DNA from: Bacteroidales bacterium
GTDB taxonomy: Bacteria > Bacteroidota > Bacteroidia > Bacteroidales > WCHB1-69
Length of the DNA: 6,261 nucleotides
Reading direction: 5' to 3'
Assembly: GCA_031273515.1 (NCBI GenBank)
Contig: JAISRU010000273.1
Span: forward strand, 1 to 6,261
Shown here in pieces: positions 1-5,843 of this stretch. Every line of letters starts with the position of its first letter. Position 1 is the stretch's first letter. The translations under genes were made by a program, and so were the position numbers. The notes under the pieces are model-generated. The model did not search any database, was not told the DNA's origin, and worked only from the letters and a program-made list of their open reading frames with translations.

Positions 1-2
1 AA

Positions 3-16
3 ATTGATAATTGAAA
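3..16. repeat. ATTGAWA heptamer pair before copy 1
   Basis: One ATTGATA (3-9) and one ATTGAAA (10-16) run directly into ATG 17. This is the same arrangement as before copy 2, so the array supplies the A-rich sequence upstream of the start codon. The array may continue to the left of the window. Confidence 0.8.
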
Positions 17-73
17 ATGGCACAAAACGACAAGAAAATAGTTACACAGATTTATATTGAACGTAGTCGAAAT
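10..73 (+). repeat. 5' duplicated block, copy A
   Basis: These 64 bases match 951-1014 with a single mismatch (A22 against G963). The block covers the start codon and the first 19 codons of both repeat-protein genes and ends in the ATTGAACGTAGTCGAAAT element. Further shared blocks follow at 128-153 with 1054-1079 (one mismatch) and 168-249 with 1115-1196 (one mismatch). Confidence 0.95.
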
Positions 74-937
74 AGTTACACAGGTAACCACAGAGAAAAC
101 TACACCGAGAATTACAGAGATAAGTGTCCGAATGGTAATTGTTACAATCAATCTTTTCAATTTTCAATTAAAATAGCGATAATTATTTTAGGTATATGTG
201 TTGTGGGATTATCCAATCTCTCTGCGCAGGAAACGAAAAAGAAAACAGATACGGACGCAGCCGGATTAAAAGGACAAGTCAAGAGTGTAAAAAGTATCTC
301 CTATTATGCTGTGTTGAAGTCGAGGAAAATTGCAAAAGGAAACGTATATTCCAATGAAGAATATCTGTATAACGCTGACGGCAATCGAATTGAATGGAAC
401 AGCTATAACGTCAACGGTCGTTTATCTAATAAACGGACTTACAAATATAATTCCGACGGAAATCTGATTGAAGAGAGCGTCTATAACTCCAATGGCGCTT
501 TGGAGTCTAAATATACGCACAAATATGATTCCAATGGAAATTGGACTGAAGCAAAGAGCTATAAATCCGACGGCAGTTTGGATGAAGAATATACGTTTAA
601 ATATGTGTACAAAGGCAATCGGACGGAATGGAATTGGTATAAATCCAACGGAAGTTTAGCTCATAAAACCATTTATAATTCCAAAGGCAATCGGATTGAA
701 TGGAACAGCTATAATTCCAACGGAAGTTTATCTCATAAAAACATGTATGATGCTAAAGGCAATCTGATTGAAACGAACAACTATAATTCCGACGGTAGTT
801 TGAAGTATAAACATACATACGACTATAAATACGATTCCAAAGGTAACTGGATAGAACAAATAGAATACGTCAAAGGACTAAAATCCGCTAAGAAAGCAGA
901 AAAAATTACCGAAAGAACAATAACATACTATAAGTAA
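17..937 (+). CDS. Exported YD-like repeat protein, copy 1 (7 repeats)
   Basis: A 306-residue protein if started at ATG 17, the only in-frame ATG before the signal peptide; TTG 11 would add two residues. Residues 1-50 are polar and encoded by dispersed-repeat DNA. A hydrophobic core IAIIILGICVVGL (about 53-65) is followed by SNLSAQ, fitting signal peptidase I cleavage after Ala70 and therefore export; LGIC is a poor lipobox. After a Lys-rich linker, seven units of the form YxYnsxGNxiExxxYnsdGsLxxK are anchored at Tyr118, 144, 170, 196, 220, 244 and 272 (spacing 26, 26, 26, 24, 24, 28). They resemble the YD/RHS-type beta-hairpin repeats of bacterial surface proteins. A basic tail ends ITERTITYYK. 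No catalytic motif is visible, so function is unknown; a surface or periplasmic binding role is only a guess. The next gene is a tandem paralogue starting 20 bases later, so cotranscription is likely. The coding call is firm, the exact start is not. Confidence 0.8.
   Translation: MAQNDKKIVTQIYIERSRNSYTGNHRENYTENYRDKCPNGNCYNQSFQFSIKIAIIILGICVVGLSNLSAQETKKKTDTDAAGLKGQVKSVKSISYYAVLKSRKIAKGNVYSNEEYLYNADGNRIEWNSYNVNGRLSNKRTYKYNSDGNLIEESVYNSNGALESKYTHKYDSNGNWTEAKSYKSDGSLDEEYTFKYVYKGNRTEWNWYKSNGSLAHKTIYNSKGNRIEWNSYNSNGSLSHKNMYDAKGNLIETNNYNSDGSLKYKHTYDYKYDSKGNWIEQIEYVKGLKSAKKAEKITERTITYYK
56..73 (+). repeat. Dispersed element ATTGARCGTAGTCGAAAT, copy 1
   Basis: This 18-base element recurs at 997-1014 (identical) and 5143-5160 (one base different: GAGCG for GAACG). 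Here it lies within copy 1 and is read in frame as IERSRN. From memory, similar GAGCGTAGTCGAAA strings are scattered through many Bacteroidota genomes; this was not checked. Confidence 0.8.
154..169 (+). repeat. TTTTCAA heptamer tract in copy 1 (2 units)
   Basis: Two TTTTCAA units plus TT lie inside the coding region, just before the hydrophobic core of the signal peptide. TTTTCAA is the reverse complement of TTGAAAA, a register of the ATTGAAA repeat found before the start codon. The leader is therefore bracketed by inverted copies of one repeat. Confidence 0.85.
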
Positions 938-957
938 TTGAAAATTGAAAATTGAAA
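937..957 (+). repeat. ATTGAAA x3 array between the paralogues
   Basis: Three perfect ATTGAAA units lie between the genes. The first begins on the last base of the copy 1 stop codon (TAA 935-937) and the third abuts ATG 958 of copy 2. The array forms the whole intergenic spacer, so any change in unit number would change the spacing between the genes. Confidence 0.9.
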
Positions 958-1014
958 ATGGCGCAAAACGACAAGAAAATAGTTACACAGATTTATATTG
1001 AACGTAGTCGAAAT
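951..1014 (+). repeat. 5' duplicated block, copy B
   Basis: This is the partner of 10-73, with 63 of 64 bases identical. Such identity contrasts with the diverged middle repeats of the two genes. It points to recent duplication or conversion of the 5' end, or to constraint on this segment. Confidence 0.95.
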
Positions 1015-1965
1015 ATGACACAGAGAAACACAGAGAAATACGGAGAAAAGCAACCGAATGGTAATTGTCACAATCAATCTTTCCAATTTTCAATTTTCAA
1101 TTTTCAATTTTCAATTAAAATAGCGATAATTATTTTAGGTATATGTGTTGTGGGATTATCCAATCTCTCTGCGCAGAAAACGAAAAAGAAAACAGACGTG
1201 GAAGAAGCAGGATTAAAAGGGAAAGTTAAAAGTGTAAAAACGATTGAATATAAAGCCACTGAGAAGTTCGGAGCAAACACAAAAGGAGGAGTATCTTTCT
1301 ATGAAGATTATCTATATAACTCCAGCGGTAATCTGATTGCAGAGAATGAATATAATTCCAACGGCAGTTTGTCGAGGAAAATCATTTACAAGTATAATTC
1401 CAAAGGGATGCTGCTTGAAACATACAGCTATAATCCCGACGAAACTTTGGATACCAAACTTATTTACAGCTATAATTCCAAGGGGAAGAAGATTGAAGAG
1501 AATTGTTATAATGCCAACGGCAATTTAAATTCCAAAGTTATTTACAAGTATAACTCTGACGGGAATATGATTGAAGAGCAGCTCTATCGTTCCGACGGCA
1601 ATTTATTTTCTAAATCGACCTATAAGTATGATGCCAAAGGAAATCAGATTAGAATGAACTGGTATAAATCCGACGACAGCTTATTAGGAAGTCATTCTTA
1701 CAGATATGATCCTAAGGGAAATCAGATTGAAAAGAAATGGACGTATTCAGACTTCTCATTTAAACATACGTATAAATATGACGACAAAGGACTTATGATC
1801 GAAGAAAACTGCTATAAATTCGACGGCAGTCTGGATGCTAAATATACATACGAATACAAATACGACTCCAAAGGCAACTGGACAGAACAAATCAAATACC
1901 TCAAAGAGTCAAAATCTGTGAAGAAAGCCGAAAGAATTACCGAAAGAACAATAACATACTATTAA
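958..1965 (+). CDS. Exported YD-like repeat protein, copy 2 (8 repeats)
   Basis: A 335-residue paralogue of the preceding gene, starting at ATG 958. TTG 952 is also in frame. ATG 1015 is a further candidate start that copy 1 lacks. The hydrophobic core (about 55-67) and SNLSAQ match copy 1 exactly, with predicted cleavage after Ala72. Eight YD-like units are anchored at Tyr120, 146, 172, 198, 224, 250, 274 and 302 (spacing 26 five times, then 24, 28), one more than in copy 1. The last unit and the tail ending ITERTITYY are nearly the same in both. The middle repeats have diverged well beyond the 5' end, which suggests duplication followed by repeat change, or gene conversion that keeps the 5' ends alike. 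Relative to copy 1 the leader carries a 15-base deletion and a 21-base insertion, both preserving frame. Function is unknown; an envelope or secreted role is inferred from the signal peptide. Confidence 0.8.
   Translation: MAQNDKKIVTQIYIERSRNMTQRNTEKYGEKQPNGNCHNQSFQFSIFNFQFSIKIAIIILGICVVGLSNLSAQKTKKKTDVEEAGLKGKVKSVKTIEYKATEKFGANTKGGVSFYEDYLYNSSGNLIAENEYNSNGSLSRKIIYKYNSKGMLLETYSYNPDETLDTKLIYSYNSKGKKIEENCYNANGNLNSKVIYKYNSDGNMIEEQLYRSDGNLFSKSTYKYDAKGNQIRMNWYKSDDSLLGSHSYRYDPKGNQIEKKWTYSDFSFKHTYKYDDKGLMIEENCYKFDGSLDAKYTYEYKYDSKGNWTEQIKYLKESKSVKKAERITERTITYY
997..1014 (+). repeat. Dispersed element ATTGARCGTAGTCGAAAT, copy 2
   Basis: It is identical to 56-73 and is also read in frame as IERSRN, inside the leader of the second repeat-protein gene. 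Confidence 0.8.
1080..1116 (+). repeat. TTTTCAA heptamer tract in copy 2 (5 units)
   Basis: One degenerate unit (TTTCCAA) and four perfect TTTTCAA units, plus TT, lie inside the coding region. Copy 1 has two units at the same place. The difference is three units, 21 bases, which keeps the reading frame; a change of one or two units would shift it and remove the signal peptide from the product. Confidence 0.9.
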
Positions 1966-1970
1966 TGATA

Positions 1971-1991
1971 ATTGATAATTGATAATTGATA
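1971..1991 (+). repeat. ATTGATA x3 array after copy 2
   Basis: Three perfect ATTGATA units follow the TAA stop (1963-1965), with a degenerate unit on each side. A 7-base period cycles through all three frames and each unit boundary carries TGA and TAA. The array therefore closes every forward frame. Confidence 0.9.
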
Positions 1992-1994
1992 ATG

Positions 1995-2031
1995 ATCTGT
2001 GTAAATCTGTTTAATCTGTGTCATCTGTGTG
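1995..2031. repeat. ATCTGTGT-type word cluster
   Basis: Several near-copies of ATCTGTGT follow one another (ATCTGTGT, ATCTGTTT, ATCTGTGT, ATCTGTGT). Their reverse complement, ACACAGAT, occurs in both gene leaders (45-52 and 986-993), where it continues into ACAGAG-rich sequence. The tandem pair is thus flanked by the two orientations of one short word. Confidence 0.7.
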
Positions 2032-2144
2032 CTAAAAACAATCACCCAAATGCTAATCATGTTAATCAATTAAATCAGATAAATCAGAGTTCAAGACAAA
2101 TAGATTAAGTAAATCATAAAGAATAAATTAAATAAACACAAAAA

Positions 2145-4982
2145 ATGGACAGTACAAATTTTGAATTAAGACACATTGGCATCAAGCCATCAGAAGTAAA
2201 GCAAATGCTTAAAGTAATAGGGGTTTCGTCGATTGAGGAACTGACCGAACAAACCGTTCCCGCCAAAATCCGACTGAAAGAACCTCTAAAAATGGATGCT
2301 CCTATGAGTGAATATGAATATTTAAATCATATTCGTTCGTTAGCCATCCAGAACAGGATATACCGTACCTACATTGGGATGGGATATTACAACACGGAAA
2401 CGCCTGCCGTAATCATGCGCAATGTATTGGAGAATCCGGGATGGTATACTTCTTATACGCCCTATCAGGCAGAGATTTCACAGGGACGCATGGAGGCGTT
2501 GTTGAATTATCAGACCATGATTTCCGATTTAACGGCATTGCCTCTGGCAAATTCATCTCTCTTGGACGAGGCTACTGCCTGTGCCGAAGCGATGTGTATG
2601 TTTTATAATTCCCGCAGTCGCGAGAAAGTAAAGAACGGAGCAAACAAGTTTTTTGTAGACGAAGATTTGTTTCCTCAAACCGTTCATGTTCTCCAGACAC
2701 GTTCTGCCGCATTGGGGATTGAACTGACAACAGGCAAGTATGGGGAATTTAGTTTCACGCAGGAATTTTTTGGAGCAATAGTTCAGTATCCAAATCAGTG
2801 GGGAGAAGTAAACGATTATGCAGCTTTTGCGGCAAAGGCGAAAGAGCAGGGTTGTTTTGTTGCAGCTGCTTGCGATCTGATGTCGCTGGCTCTGCTGACG
2901 CCTCCGGGAGAATGGGGAGCTGATTGTGCAACAGGTTCGGTTCAACGCTTCGGACTTCCAATGGGTTTTGGCGGACCTGCTGCCGGATACTTTGCCTGTA
3001 AAGAAGATTTCAAACGTCAGATGCCCGGACGTATTATTGGTATCACGGTCGATGCGCATGGAAAACGCGCGCTGAGAATGGCTCTGCAAACCCGCGAACA
3101 ACATATCAAACGCGAGAAAGCCACATCCAATATCTGTACGGCGTCGGCGTTGATGGCTGTCATGTCGGGATTTTATGCCGTTTATCATGGTCAGGAGGGG
3201 ATATCTTCCATTGCGAACCGTATCCATACGCTAACCAAGACCCTCAATGACGGACTTTCCGCAATTGGTTACATCCAGCATAACAAGGTGTTTTTCGATA
3301 CGCTTGCGATACAGTGTCCTGTGCCGACCGAAACAATTCGTCCGATTGCCTTGCAGCGGGAAATCAATTTCCGTTATATTTGCGACGAATGTATTGGGGT
3401 CAGTTTGGACGAAACCACTACGCTTGACGATGTAAACGATATACTGTCGATTCTGGCAGAGGCGGCAGGAAAATCCTTTACGCCCGTTACGGAAACAAAA
3501 CAGACGGAGATCCTTTCCGATTTCAGACGGACTTCTTCTTATCTGACGCATCCTGTATTCAACACTTACCACAGCGAAACGGAGTTGATGCGTTACATAA
3601 AGATGTTGGAGCTAAAAGATTTGTCGTTGAACAGGGCTATGATTCCGCTTGGATCATGCACCATGAAACTGAATGCGGCGGCGGAGATGCTTCCTATGAG
3701 TTATGCTCGATTTCAGGCGATACATCCTTTTGTTCCTGCCGATCAGGCGAAGGGTTATCTGACCATGATACGGAATTTGGAAAAGGATCTGGCAACCATA
3801 ACCGGATTAGCGGCAGTTTCCTTGCAGCCTCTTTCGGGAGCTTCGGGAGAATATGCGGGATTGATGGTTATTCGGAATTATCATCATGCAAACGGGAATG
3901 GACATCGGAATGTTTGTCTGATACCGTCTTCGGCACATGGAACGAACCCAGCATCGGCGGCTATGGCGGGAATGAAGATTGTTGTTGTCAATGCGACTTC
4001 AAGCGGTGAGATCGACATAGATGATTTGAAAACCAAGACAGAGGAATACAAAGATACTTTATCGTGTATCATGATCACTTATCCTTCGACGCATGGGGTG
4101 TTTGAGGAAGCCATTTTGGATATTATTGATTTGGTTCATCAGTACGGCGGACTGGTGTACATGGACGGAGCGAATATGAATGCTCAGGTAGGTCTGACAA
4201 GTCCGGGGATCATGGGAGCGGACATTTGTCATTTGAATTTGCACAAGACGTTTGCCATGCCTCACGGCGGCGGCGGACCGGGTGTAGGACCGATTGCGGT
4301 ATCGGAGAAGTTGGTCGATTTTTTGCCCAATCACCGAATAGTCGAAACGGGTGGGAAACAGGGTAGCGCTGTTTCAGCCACGCCCTATGGTTATCCGATG
4401 CTTTTGCCTGTTACGTATGGATACATCAAGATGTTGGGAGCGGAGGGTCTGAAGAAGGCGACCGAATATGCTATTTTGAATGCCAATTACATGATGATGC
4501 GGTTGAAAGATTCCTACAAGATATTGTATACAGGGGAGAAGGGTCGTGTTGCTCATGAGATGATTTTGGATTGTAATTCATTCGGACTGCTTGCTTCTGT
4601 AGGAGATATAGCCAAGCGTCTGATGGATTATGGTTTTCATGCTCCGACGGTAGCGTTCCCTGTTCACGGGACGTTGATGGTAGAGCCTACGGAGAGTGAA
4701 CCTCTGTCGGAAATAGATCGTTTGTGCGATGCGCTTATTCAGATTCGCGAAGAGATCGTCGAGATAGAAACGGGGAAAGCGGATCCGAAGAACAATCTCA
4801 TTCACAATGCGCCTCATCCGATGTACGTTGTTTGCGATGACGAATGGAATTTGCCATACAGTCGTAGTCGGGCGGCGTTTCCGATGCCGAATGTCGACAA
4901 GTACTGGCCCACCGTTTCCAAAGTGGACGACGCTTATGGCGACAGAAATTTGGTTTGCCGAGTTAATCTAATTGAAAATTGA
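2145..4982 (+). CDS. gcvP: Glycine dehydrogenase (decarboxylating), P-protein of the glycine cleavage system
   Basis: The protein has 945 residues, close to the usual length of about 950 for the fused single-chain form (separate subunits elsewhere are about half this). P-protein uses PLP to decarboxylate glycine and passes the aminomethyl group to the lipoyl arm of GcvH, feeding one-carbon metabolism with GcvT and Lpd; it is cytosolic. The N-terminal half shows RHIGIK and the YIGMGYYNTETP and NPGWYTSYTPYQAEISQGR regions. The C-terminal half has PLGSCTMKLN (501-510), GASGEYAG (565-572), SAHGTNPAS (His598), THGVFEE (His650), MDGANMNAQ (673-681, Asp674) and HLNLHKTF with PLP lysine Lys701, followed by a Gly-rich stretch. 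No key residue is missing. ATG 2145 follows an A-rich stretch typical of the phylum. The last four residues, LIEN, and the TGA stop are partly encoded by a heptamer repeat. No other gcv gene is adjacent in this window. Confidence 0.98.
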   Translation: MDSTNFELRHIGIKPSEVKQMLKVIGVSSIEELTEQTVPAKIRLKEPLKMDAPMSEYEYLNHIRSLAIQNRIYRTYIGMGYYNTETPAVIMRNVLENPGWYTSYTPYQAEISQGRMEALLNYQTMISDLTALPLANSSLLDEATACAEAMCMFYNSRSREKVKNGANKFFVDEDLFPQTVHVLQTRSAALGIELTTGKYGEFSFTQEFFGAIVQYPNQWGEVNDYAAFAAKAKEQGCFVAAACDLMSLALLTPPGEWGADCATGSVQRFGLPMGFGGPAAGYFACKEDFKRQMPGRIIGITVDAHGKRALRMALQTREQHIKREKATSNICTASALMAVMSGFYAVYHGQEGISSIANRIHTLTKTLNDGLSAIGYIQHNKVFFDTLAIQCPVPTETIRPIALQREINFRYICDECIGVSLDETTTLDDVNDILSILAEAAGKSFTPVTETKQTEILSDFRRTSSYLTHPVFNTYHSETELMRYIKMLELKDLSLNRAMIPLGSCTMKLNAAAEMLPMSYARFQAIHPFVPADQAKGYLTMIRNLEKDLATITGLAAVSLQPLSGASGEYAGLMVIRNYHHANGNGHRNVCLIPSSAHGTNPASAAMAGMKIVVVNATSSGEIDIDDLKTKTEEYKDTLSCIMITYPSTHGVFEEAILDIIDLVHQYGGLVYMDGANMNAQVGLTSPGIMGADICHLNLHKTFAMPHGGGGPGVGPIAVSEKLVDFLPNHRIVETGGKQGSAVSATPYGYPMLLPVTYGYIKMLGAEGLKKATEYAILNANYMMMRLKDSYKILYTGEKGRVAHEMILDCNSFGLLASVGDIAKRLMDYGFHAPTVAFPVHGTLMVEPTESEPLSEIDRLCDALIQIREEIVEIETGKADPKNNLIHNAPHPMYVVCDDEWNLPYSRSRAAFPMPNVDKYWPTVSKVDDAYGDRNLVCRVNLIEN

Positions 4983-4991
4983 TAATTGAAA
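4971..4991 (+). repeat. ATTGAWA x3 array containing the gcvP stop codon
   Basis: The units are ATTGAAA, ATTGATA and ATTGAAA, followed by ATTGAGC. The gcvP stop TGA (4980-4982) lies in the second unit and the first unit encodes part of the C-terminal Ile-Glu-Asn. The array therefore defines the end of this essential-type enzyme rather than merely following it. Confidence 0.9.
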
Positions 4992-5045
4992 ATTGAGCGA
5001 AGCGACGAGGAATTATTTCCCGCAGAATACCGCAGATTTTTTTCT

Positions 5046-5095
5046 CCCCTCTCCATTATTCCCCTCCTTTGGAGGGGTAGGGGTGGTGAGAGGGG
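5046..5095. repeat. GC-rich nested hairpin element
   Basis: The outer arms CCCCTCTC (5046-5053) and GAGAGGGG (5088-5095) pair perfectly. Inside them CCCCTCC (5061-5067) pairs with GGAGGGG (5071-5077) around a TTT loop. The element stands out in an AT-rich background. It could slow or end transcription from gcvP, but no T-run follows it on the plus strand, so it is not a canonical intrinsic terminator. I recall similar strings as dispersed repeats in Bacteroidota; this was not verified. Confidence 0.75.
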
Positions 5096-5142
5096 TCGGG
5101 GGTGAGGAAAATAATCATGTCAATCATTCTAATCAGATGGTT

Positions 5143-5160
5143 ATTGAGCGTAGTCGAAAT
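5143..5160 (+). repeat. Dispersed element ATTGARCGTAGTCGAAAT, copy 3
   Basis: It differs by one base from 56-73 and 997-1014. Here it is intergenic, which shows that the element is a dispersed repeat and not simply conserved coding sequence of the repeat-protein genes. Confidence 0.8.
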
Positions 5161-5164
5161 ATAA

Positions 5165-5263
5165 ATCGACGCACGAAGCGAGAGCAGAGACAAACTTGTT
5201 TGTCTTTGCCGAGCAAGAAGGAGAAAGGCGCAGCCAATCAGAGTTCGGACAATATGCGTCGAT
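5165..5263. repeat. Small element with 9-base inverted ends and an internal hairpin
   Basis: ATCGACGCA (5165-5173) and TGCGTCGAT (5255-5263) are perfect inverted repeats about 80 bases apart. Between them, GCAGAGACAAAC (5184-5195) pairs with GTTTGTCTTTGC (5198-5209), 12 pairs including one G-T wobble. The 99-base span may be a miniature mobile or structured element. I saw no obvious target-site duplication. Confidence 0.5.
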
Positions 5264-5299
5264 CTGCATCCTCGTCCACTTGTTCACTAAAATAAATCA

Positions 5300-5680
5300 C
5301 TGTCGATTAAACTTTTTTCTTTTTGTGTTGTTTTGTATTGCGAACAGAGATAGTTTTTTAAGGAGATAAAAACAGAACGGGATAGAGAAATGAAAAATCA
5401 ATTCAGGAATGAGTTCTAAAAGTCGTTTGTTGATGGTGAAAAGGGGACAGCGTTTATTTAAAATAAGTTGTTTCAAATTCAGTGAAAACTGACCGAAGAA
5501 AAAAAAGGATATTTAAAAAGTTAGCCCTAAAATTGTTGATAACTTGGTTGAAAAAGGGGTTTTACAGACATTTTTTATTGTCTAATGAATTGAAAATAAA
5601 ATAATTGAATGATGATACAAAAAAATATTGAAATTGTTGATAAAAAGTTTTTTTTTATTGGAATCGTATGTGTTAATTTA
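5300..5680. other. AT-rich stretch without a recognised gene
   Basis: Only very short frames occur, such as a 9-codon frame at 5390-5419. AAGGAGA at about 5360 resembles a ribosome site, but no usable start lies at the right distance. Two copies of TTGTTGATAA (ending 5542 and 5643) and several long T runs are present. I see no tRNA-like fold and no clear terminator. Confidence 0.6.
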
Positions 5681-5689
5681 GTAATTTTG
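5657..5689 (+). promoter_or_regulatory. Candidate Bacteroidota-type promoter
   Basis: TAATTTTG (5682-5689) exactly matches the TAnnTTTG -7 box described for Bacteroides. ATTG (5657-5660) lies 21 bases upstream and partly matches the TTTG -33 box. Transcription would start near 5695 and give a leader of about 150 bases before ATG 5844. Such boxes occur by chance in AT-rich DNA, so this is a candidate only. Confidence 0.45.
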
Positions 5690-5770
5690 TTCAGCGTTAT
5701 AAAATGGAGATTGAACTCTTATATATGTTTTGTAAATTGATAATTTATAAGTATTTAAGTAGCTATAATC

Positions 5771-5811
5771 ATGCGGATAAAGGTGGAAAATTCTGTCGAT
5801 TTATCCGTCAT
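5771..5811 (+). promoter_or_regulatory. Leader hairpin before the small lipoprotein gene
   Basis: CGGATAAA (5774-5781) pairs perfectly with TTTATCCG (5800-5807). ATG (5771-5773) then pairs with CAT (5809-5811) across a one-base bulge, giving 11 pairs around an 18-base loop. It lies inside the predicted transcript, ending 32 bases before ATG 5844. It could influence translation or act as an attenuator; no strong T-run follows it. Confidence 0.45.
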
Positions 5812-5843
5812 GGTTGTACTTTTGTTGTAAAATCGGAAAGAAA

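Larger units (their letters stand above)
1966..2144. other. Gene-free spacer of short repeats before gcvP
   Basis: No credible gene lies here. From left to right it holds three ATTGATA heptamers, a run of ATCTGTGT/ATCTGTTT-type words (about 1995-2031), and an AATCA-rich run (2054-2101) with a partial relative at 5112-5138 plus 5236-5253. The last 40 bases are AT-rich and lead to the gcvP start. I saw neither an exact TAnnTTTG box nor a terminator hairpin, so the gcvP promoter is not identified. Confidence 0.7.
4983..5300. other. Repeat patchwork downstream of gcvP, no gene
   Basis: An open frame crosses 4993-5295, but it is made of repeat DNA and has no start context or domain. The stretch holds the end of a heptamer array, a pair of CCGCAGA-type words (5030-5040), a GC-rich nested hairpin, an AATCA-rich run, a GTAGTCGAAAT element and a hairpin flanked by a 9-base inverted repeat. 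It reads as several short elements placed side by side. Confidence 0.75.

Noticed and set aside
468..659. Out-of-frame plus-strand frames inside the repeat genes (also 1337-1528)
   Set aside because: They reproduce the periodic repeat in a shifted frame, have no signal or domain, and arise because the repeat period is a multiple of three.
1971..1991. CRISPR-like regular repeats
   Set aside because: The heptamers are directly adjacent with no spacers, so they are simple tandem repeats.
2553..3227. Long minus-strand open frame (224 codons) within gcvP
   Set aside because: It lies wholly opposite a well-conserved gcvP and has no recognisable domain, so it is a shadow of the real gene. The same applies to the other minus-strand frames at 2755-4817.
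3656..4009. Plus-strand frame of 117 codons overlapping gcvP
   Set aside because: It is an out-of-frame shadow over conserved P-protein motifs and its composition (Gly, Ser, Cys-rich) is that of a shifted frame.
4993..5295. Plus-strand open frame of 100 codons after gcvP
   Set aside because: It begins at TTG inside the heptamer array and runs only through repeat elements and hairpins; it has low-complexity composition and no domain.
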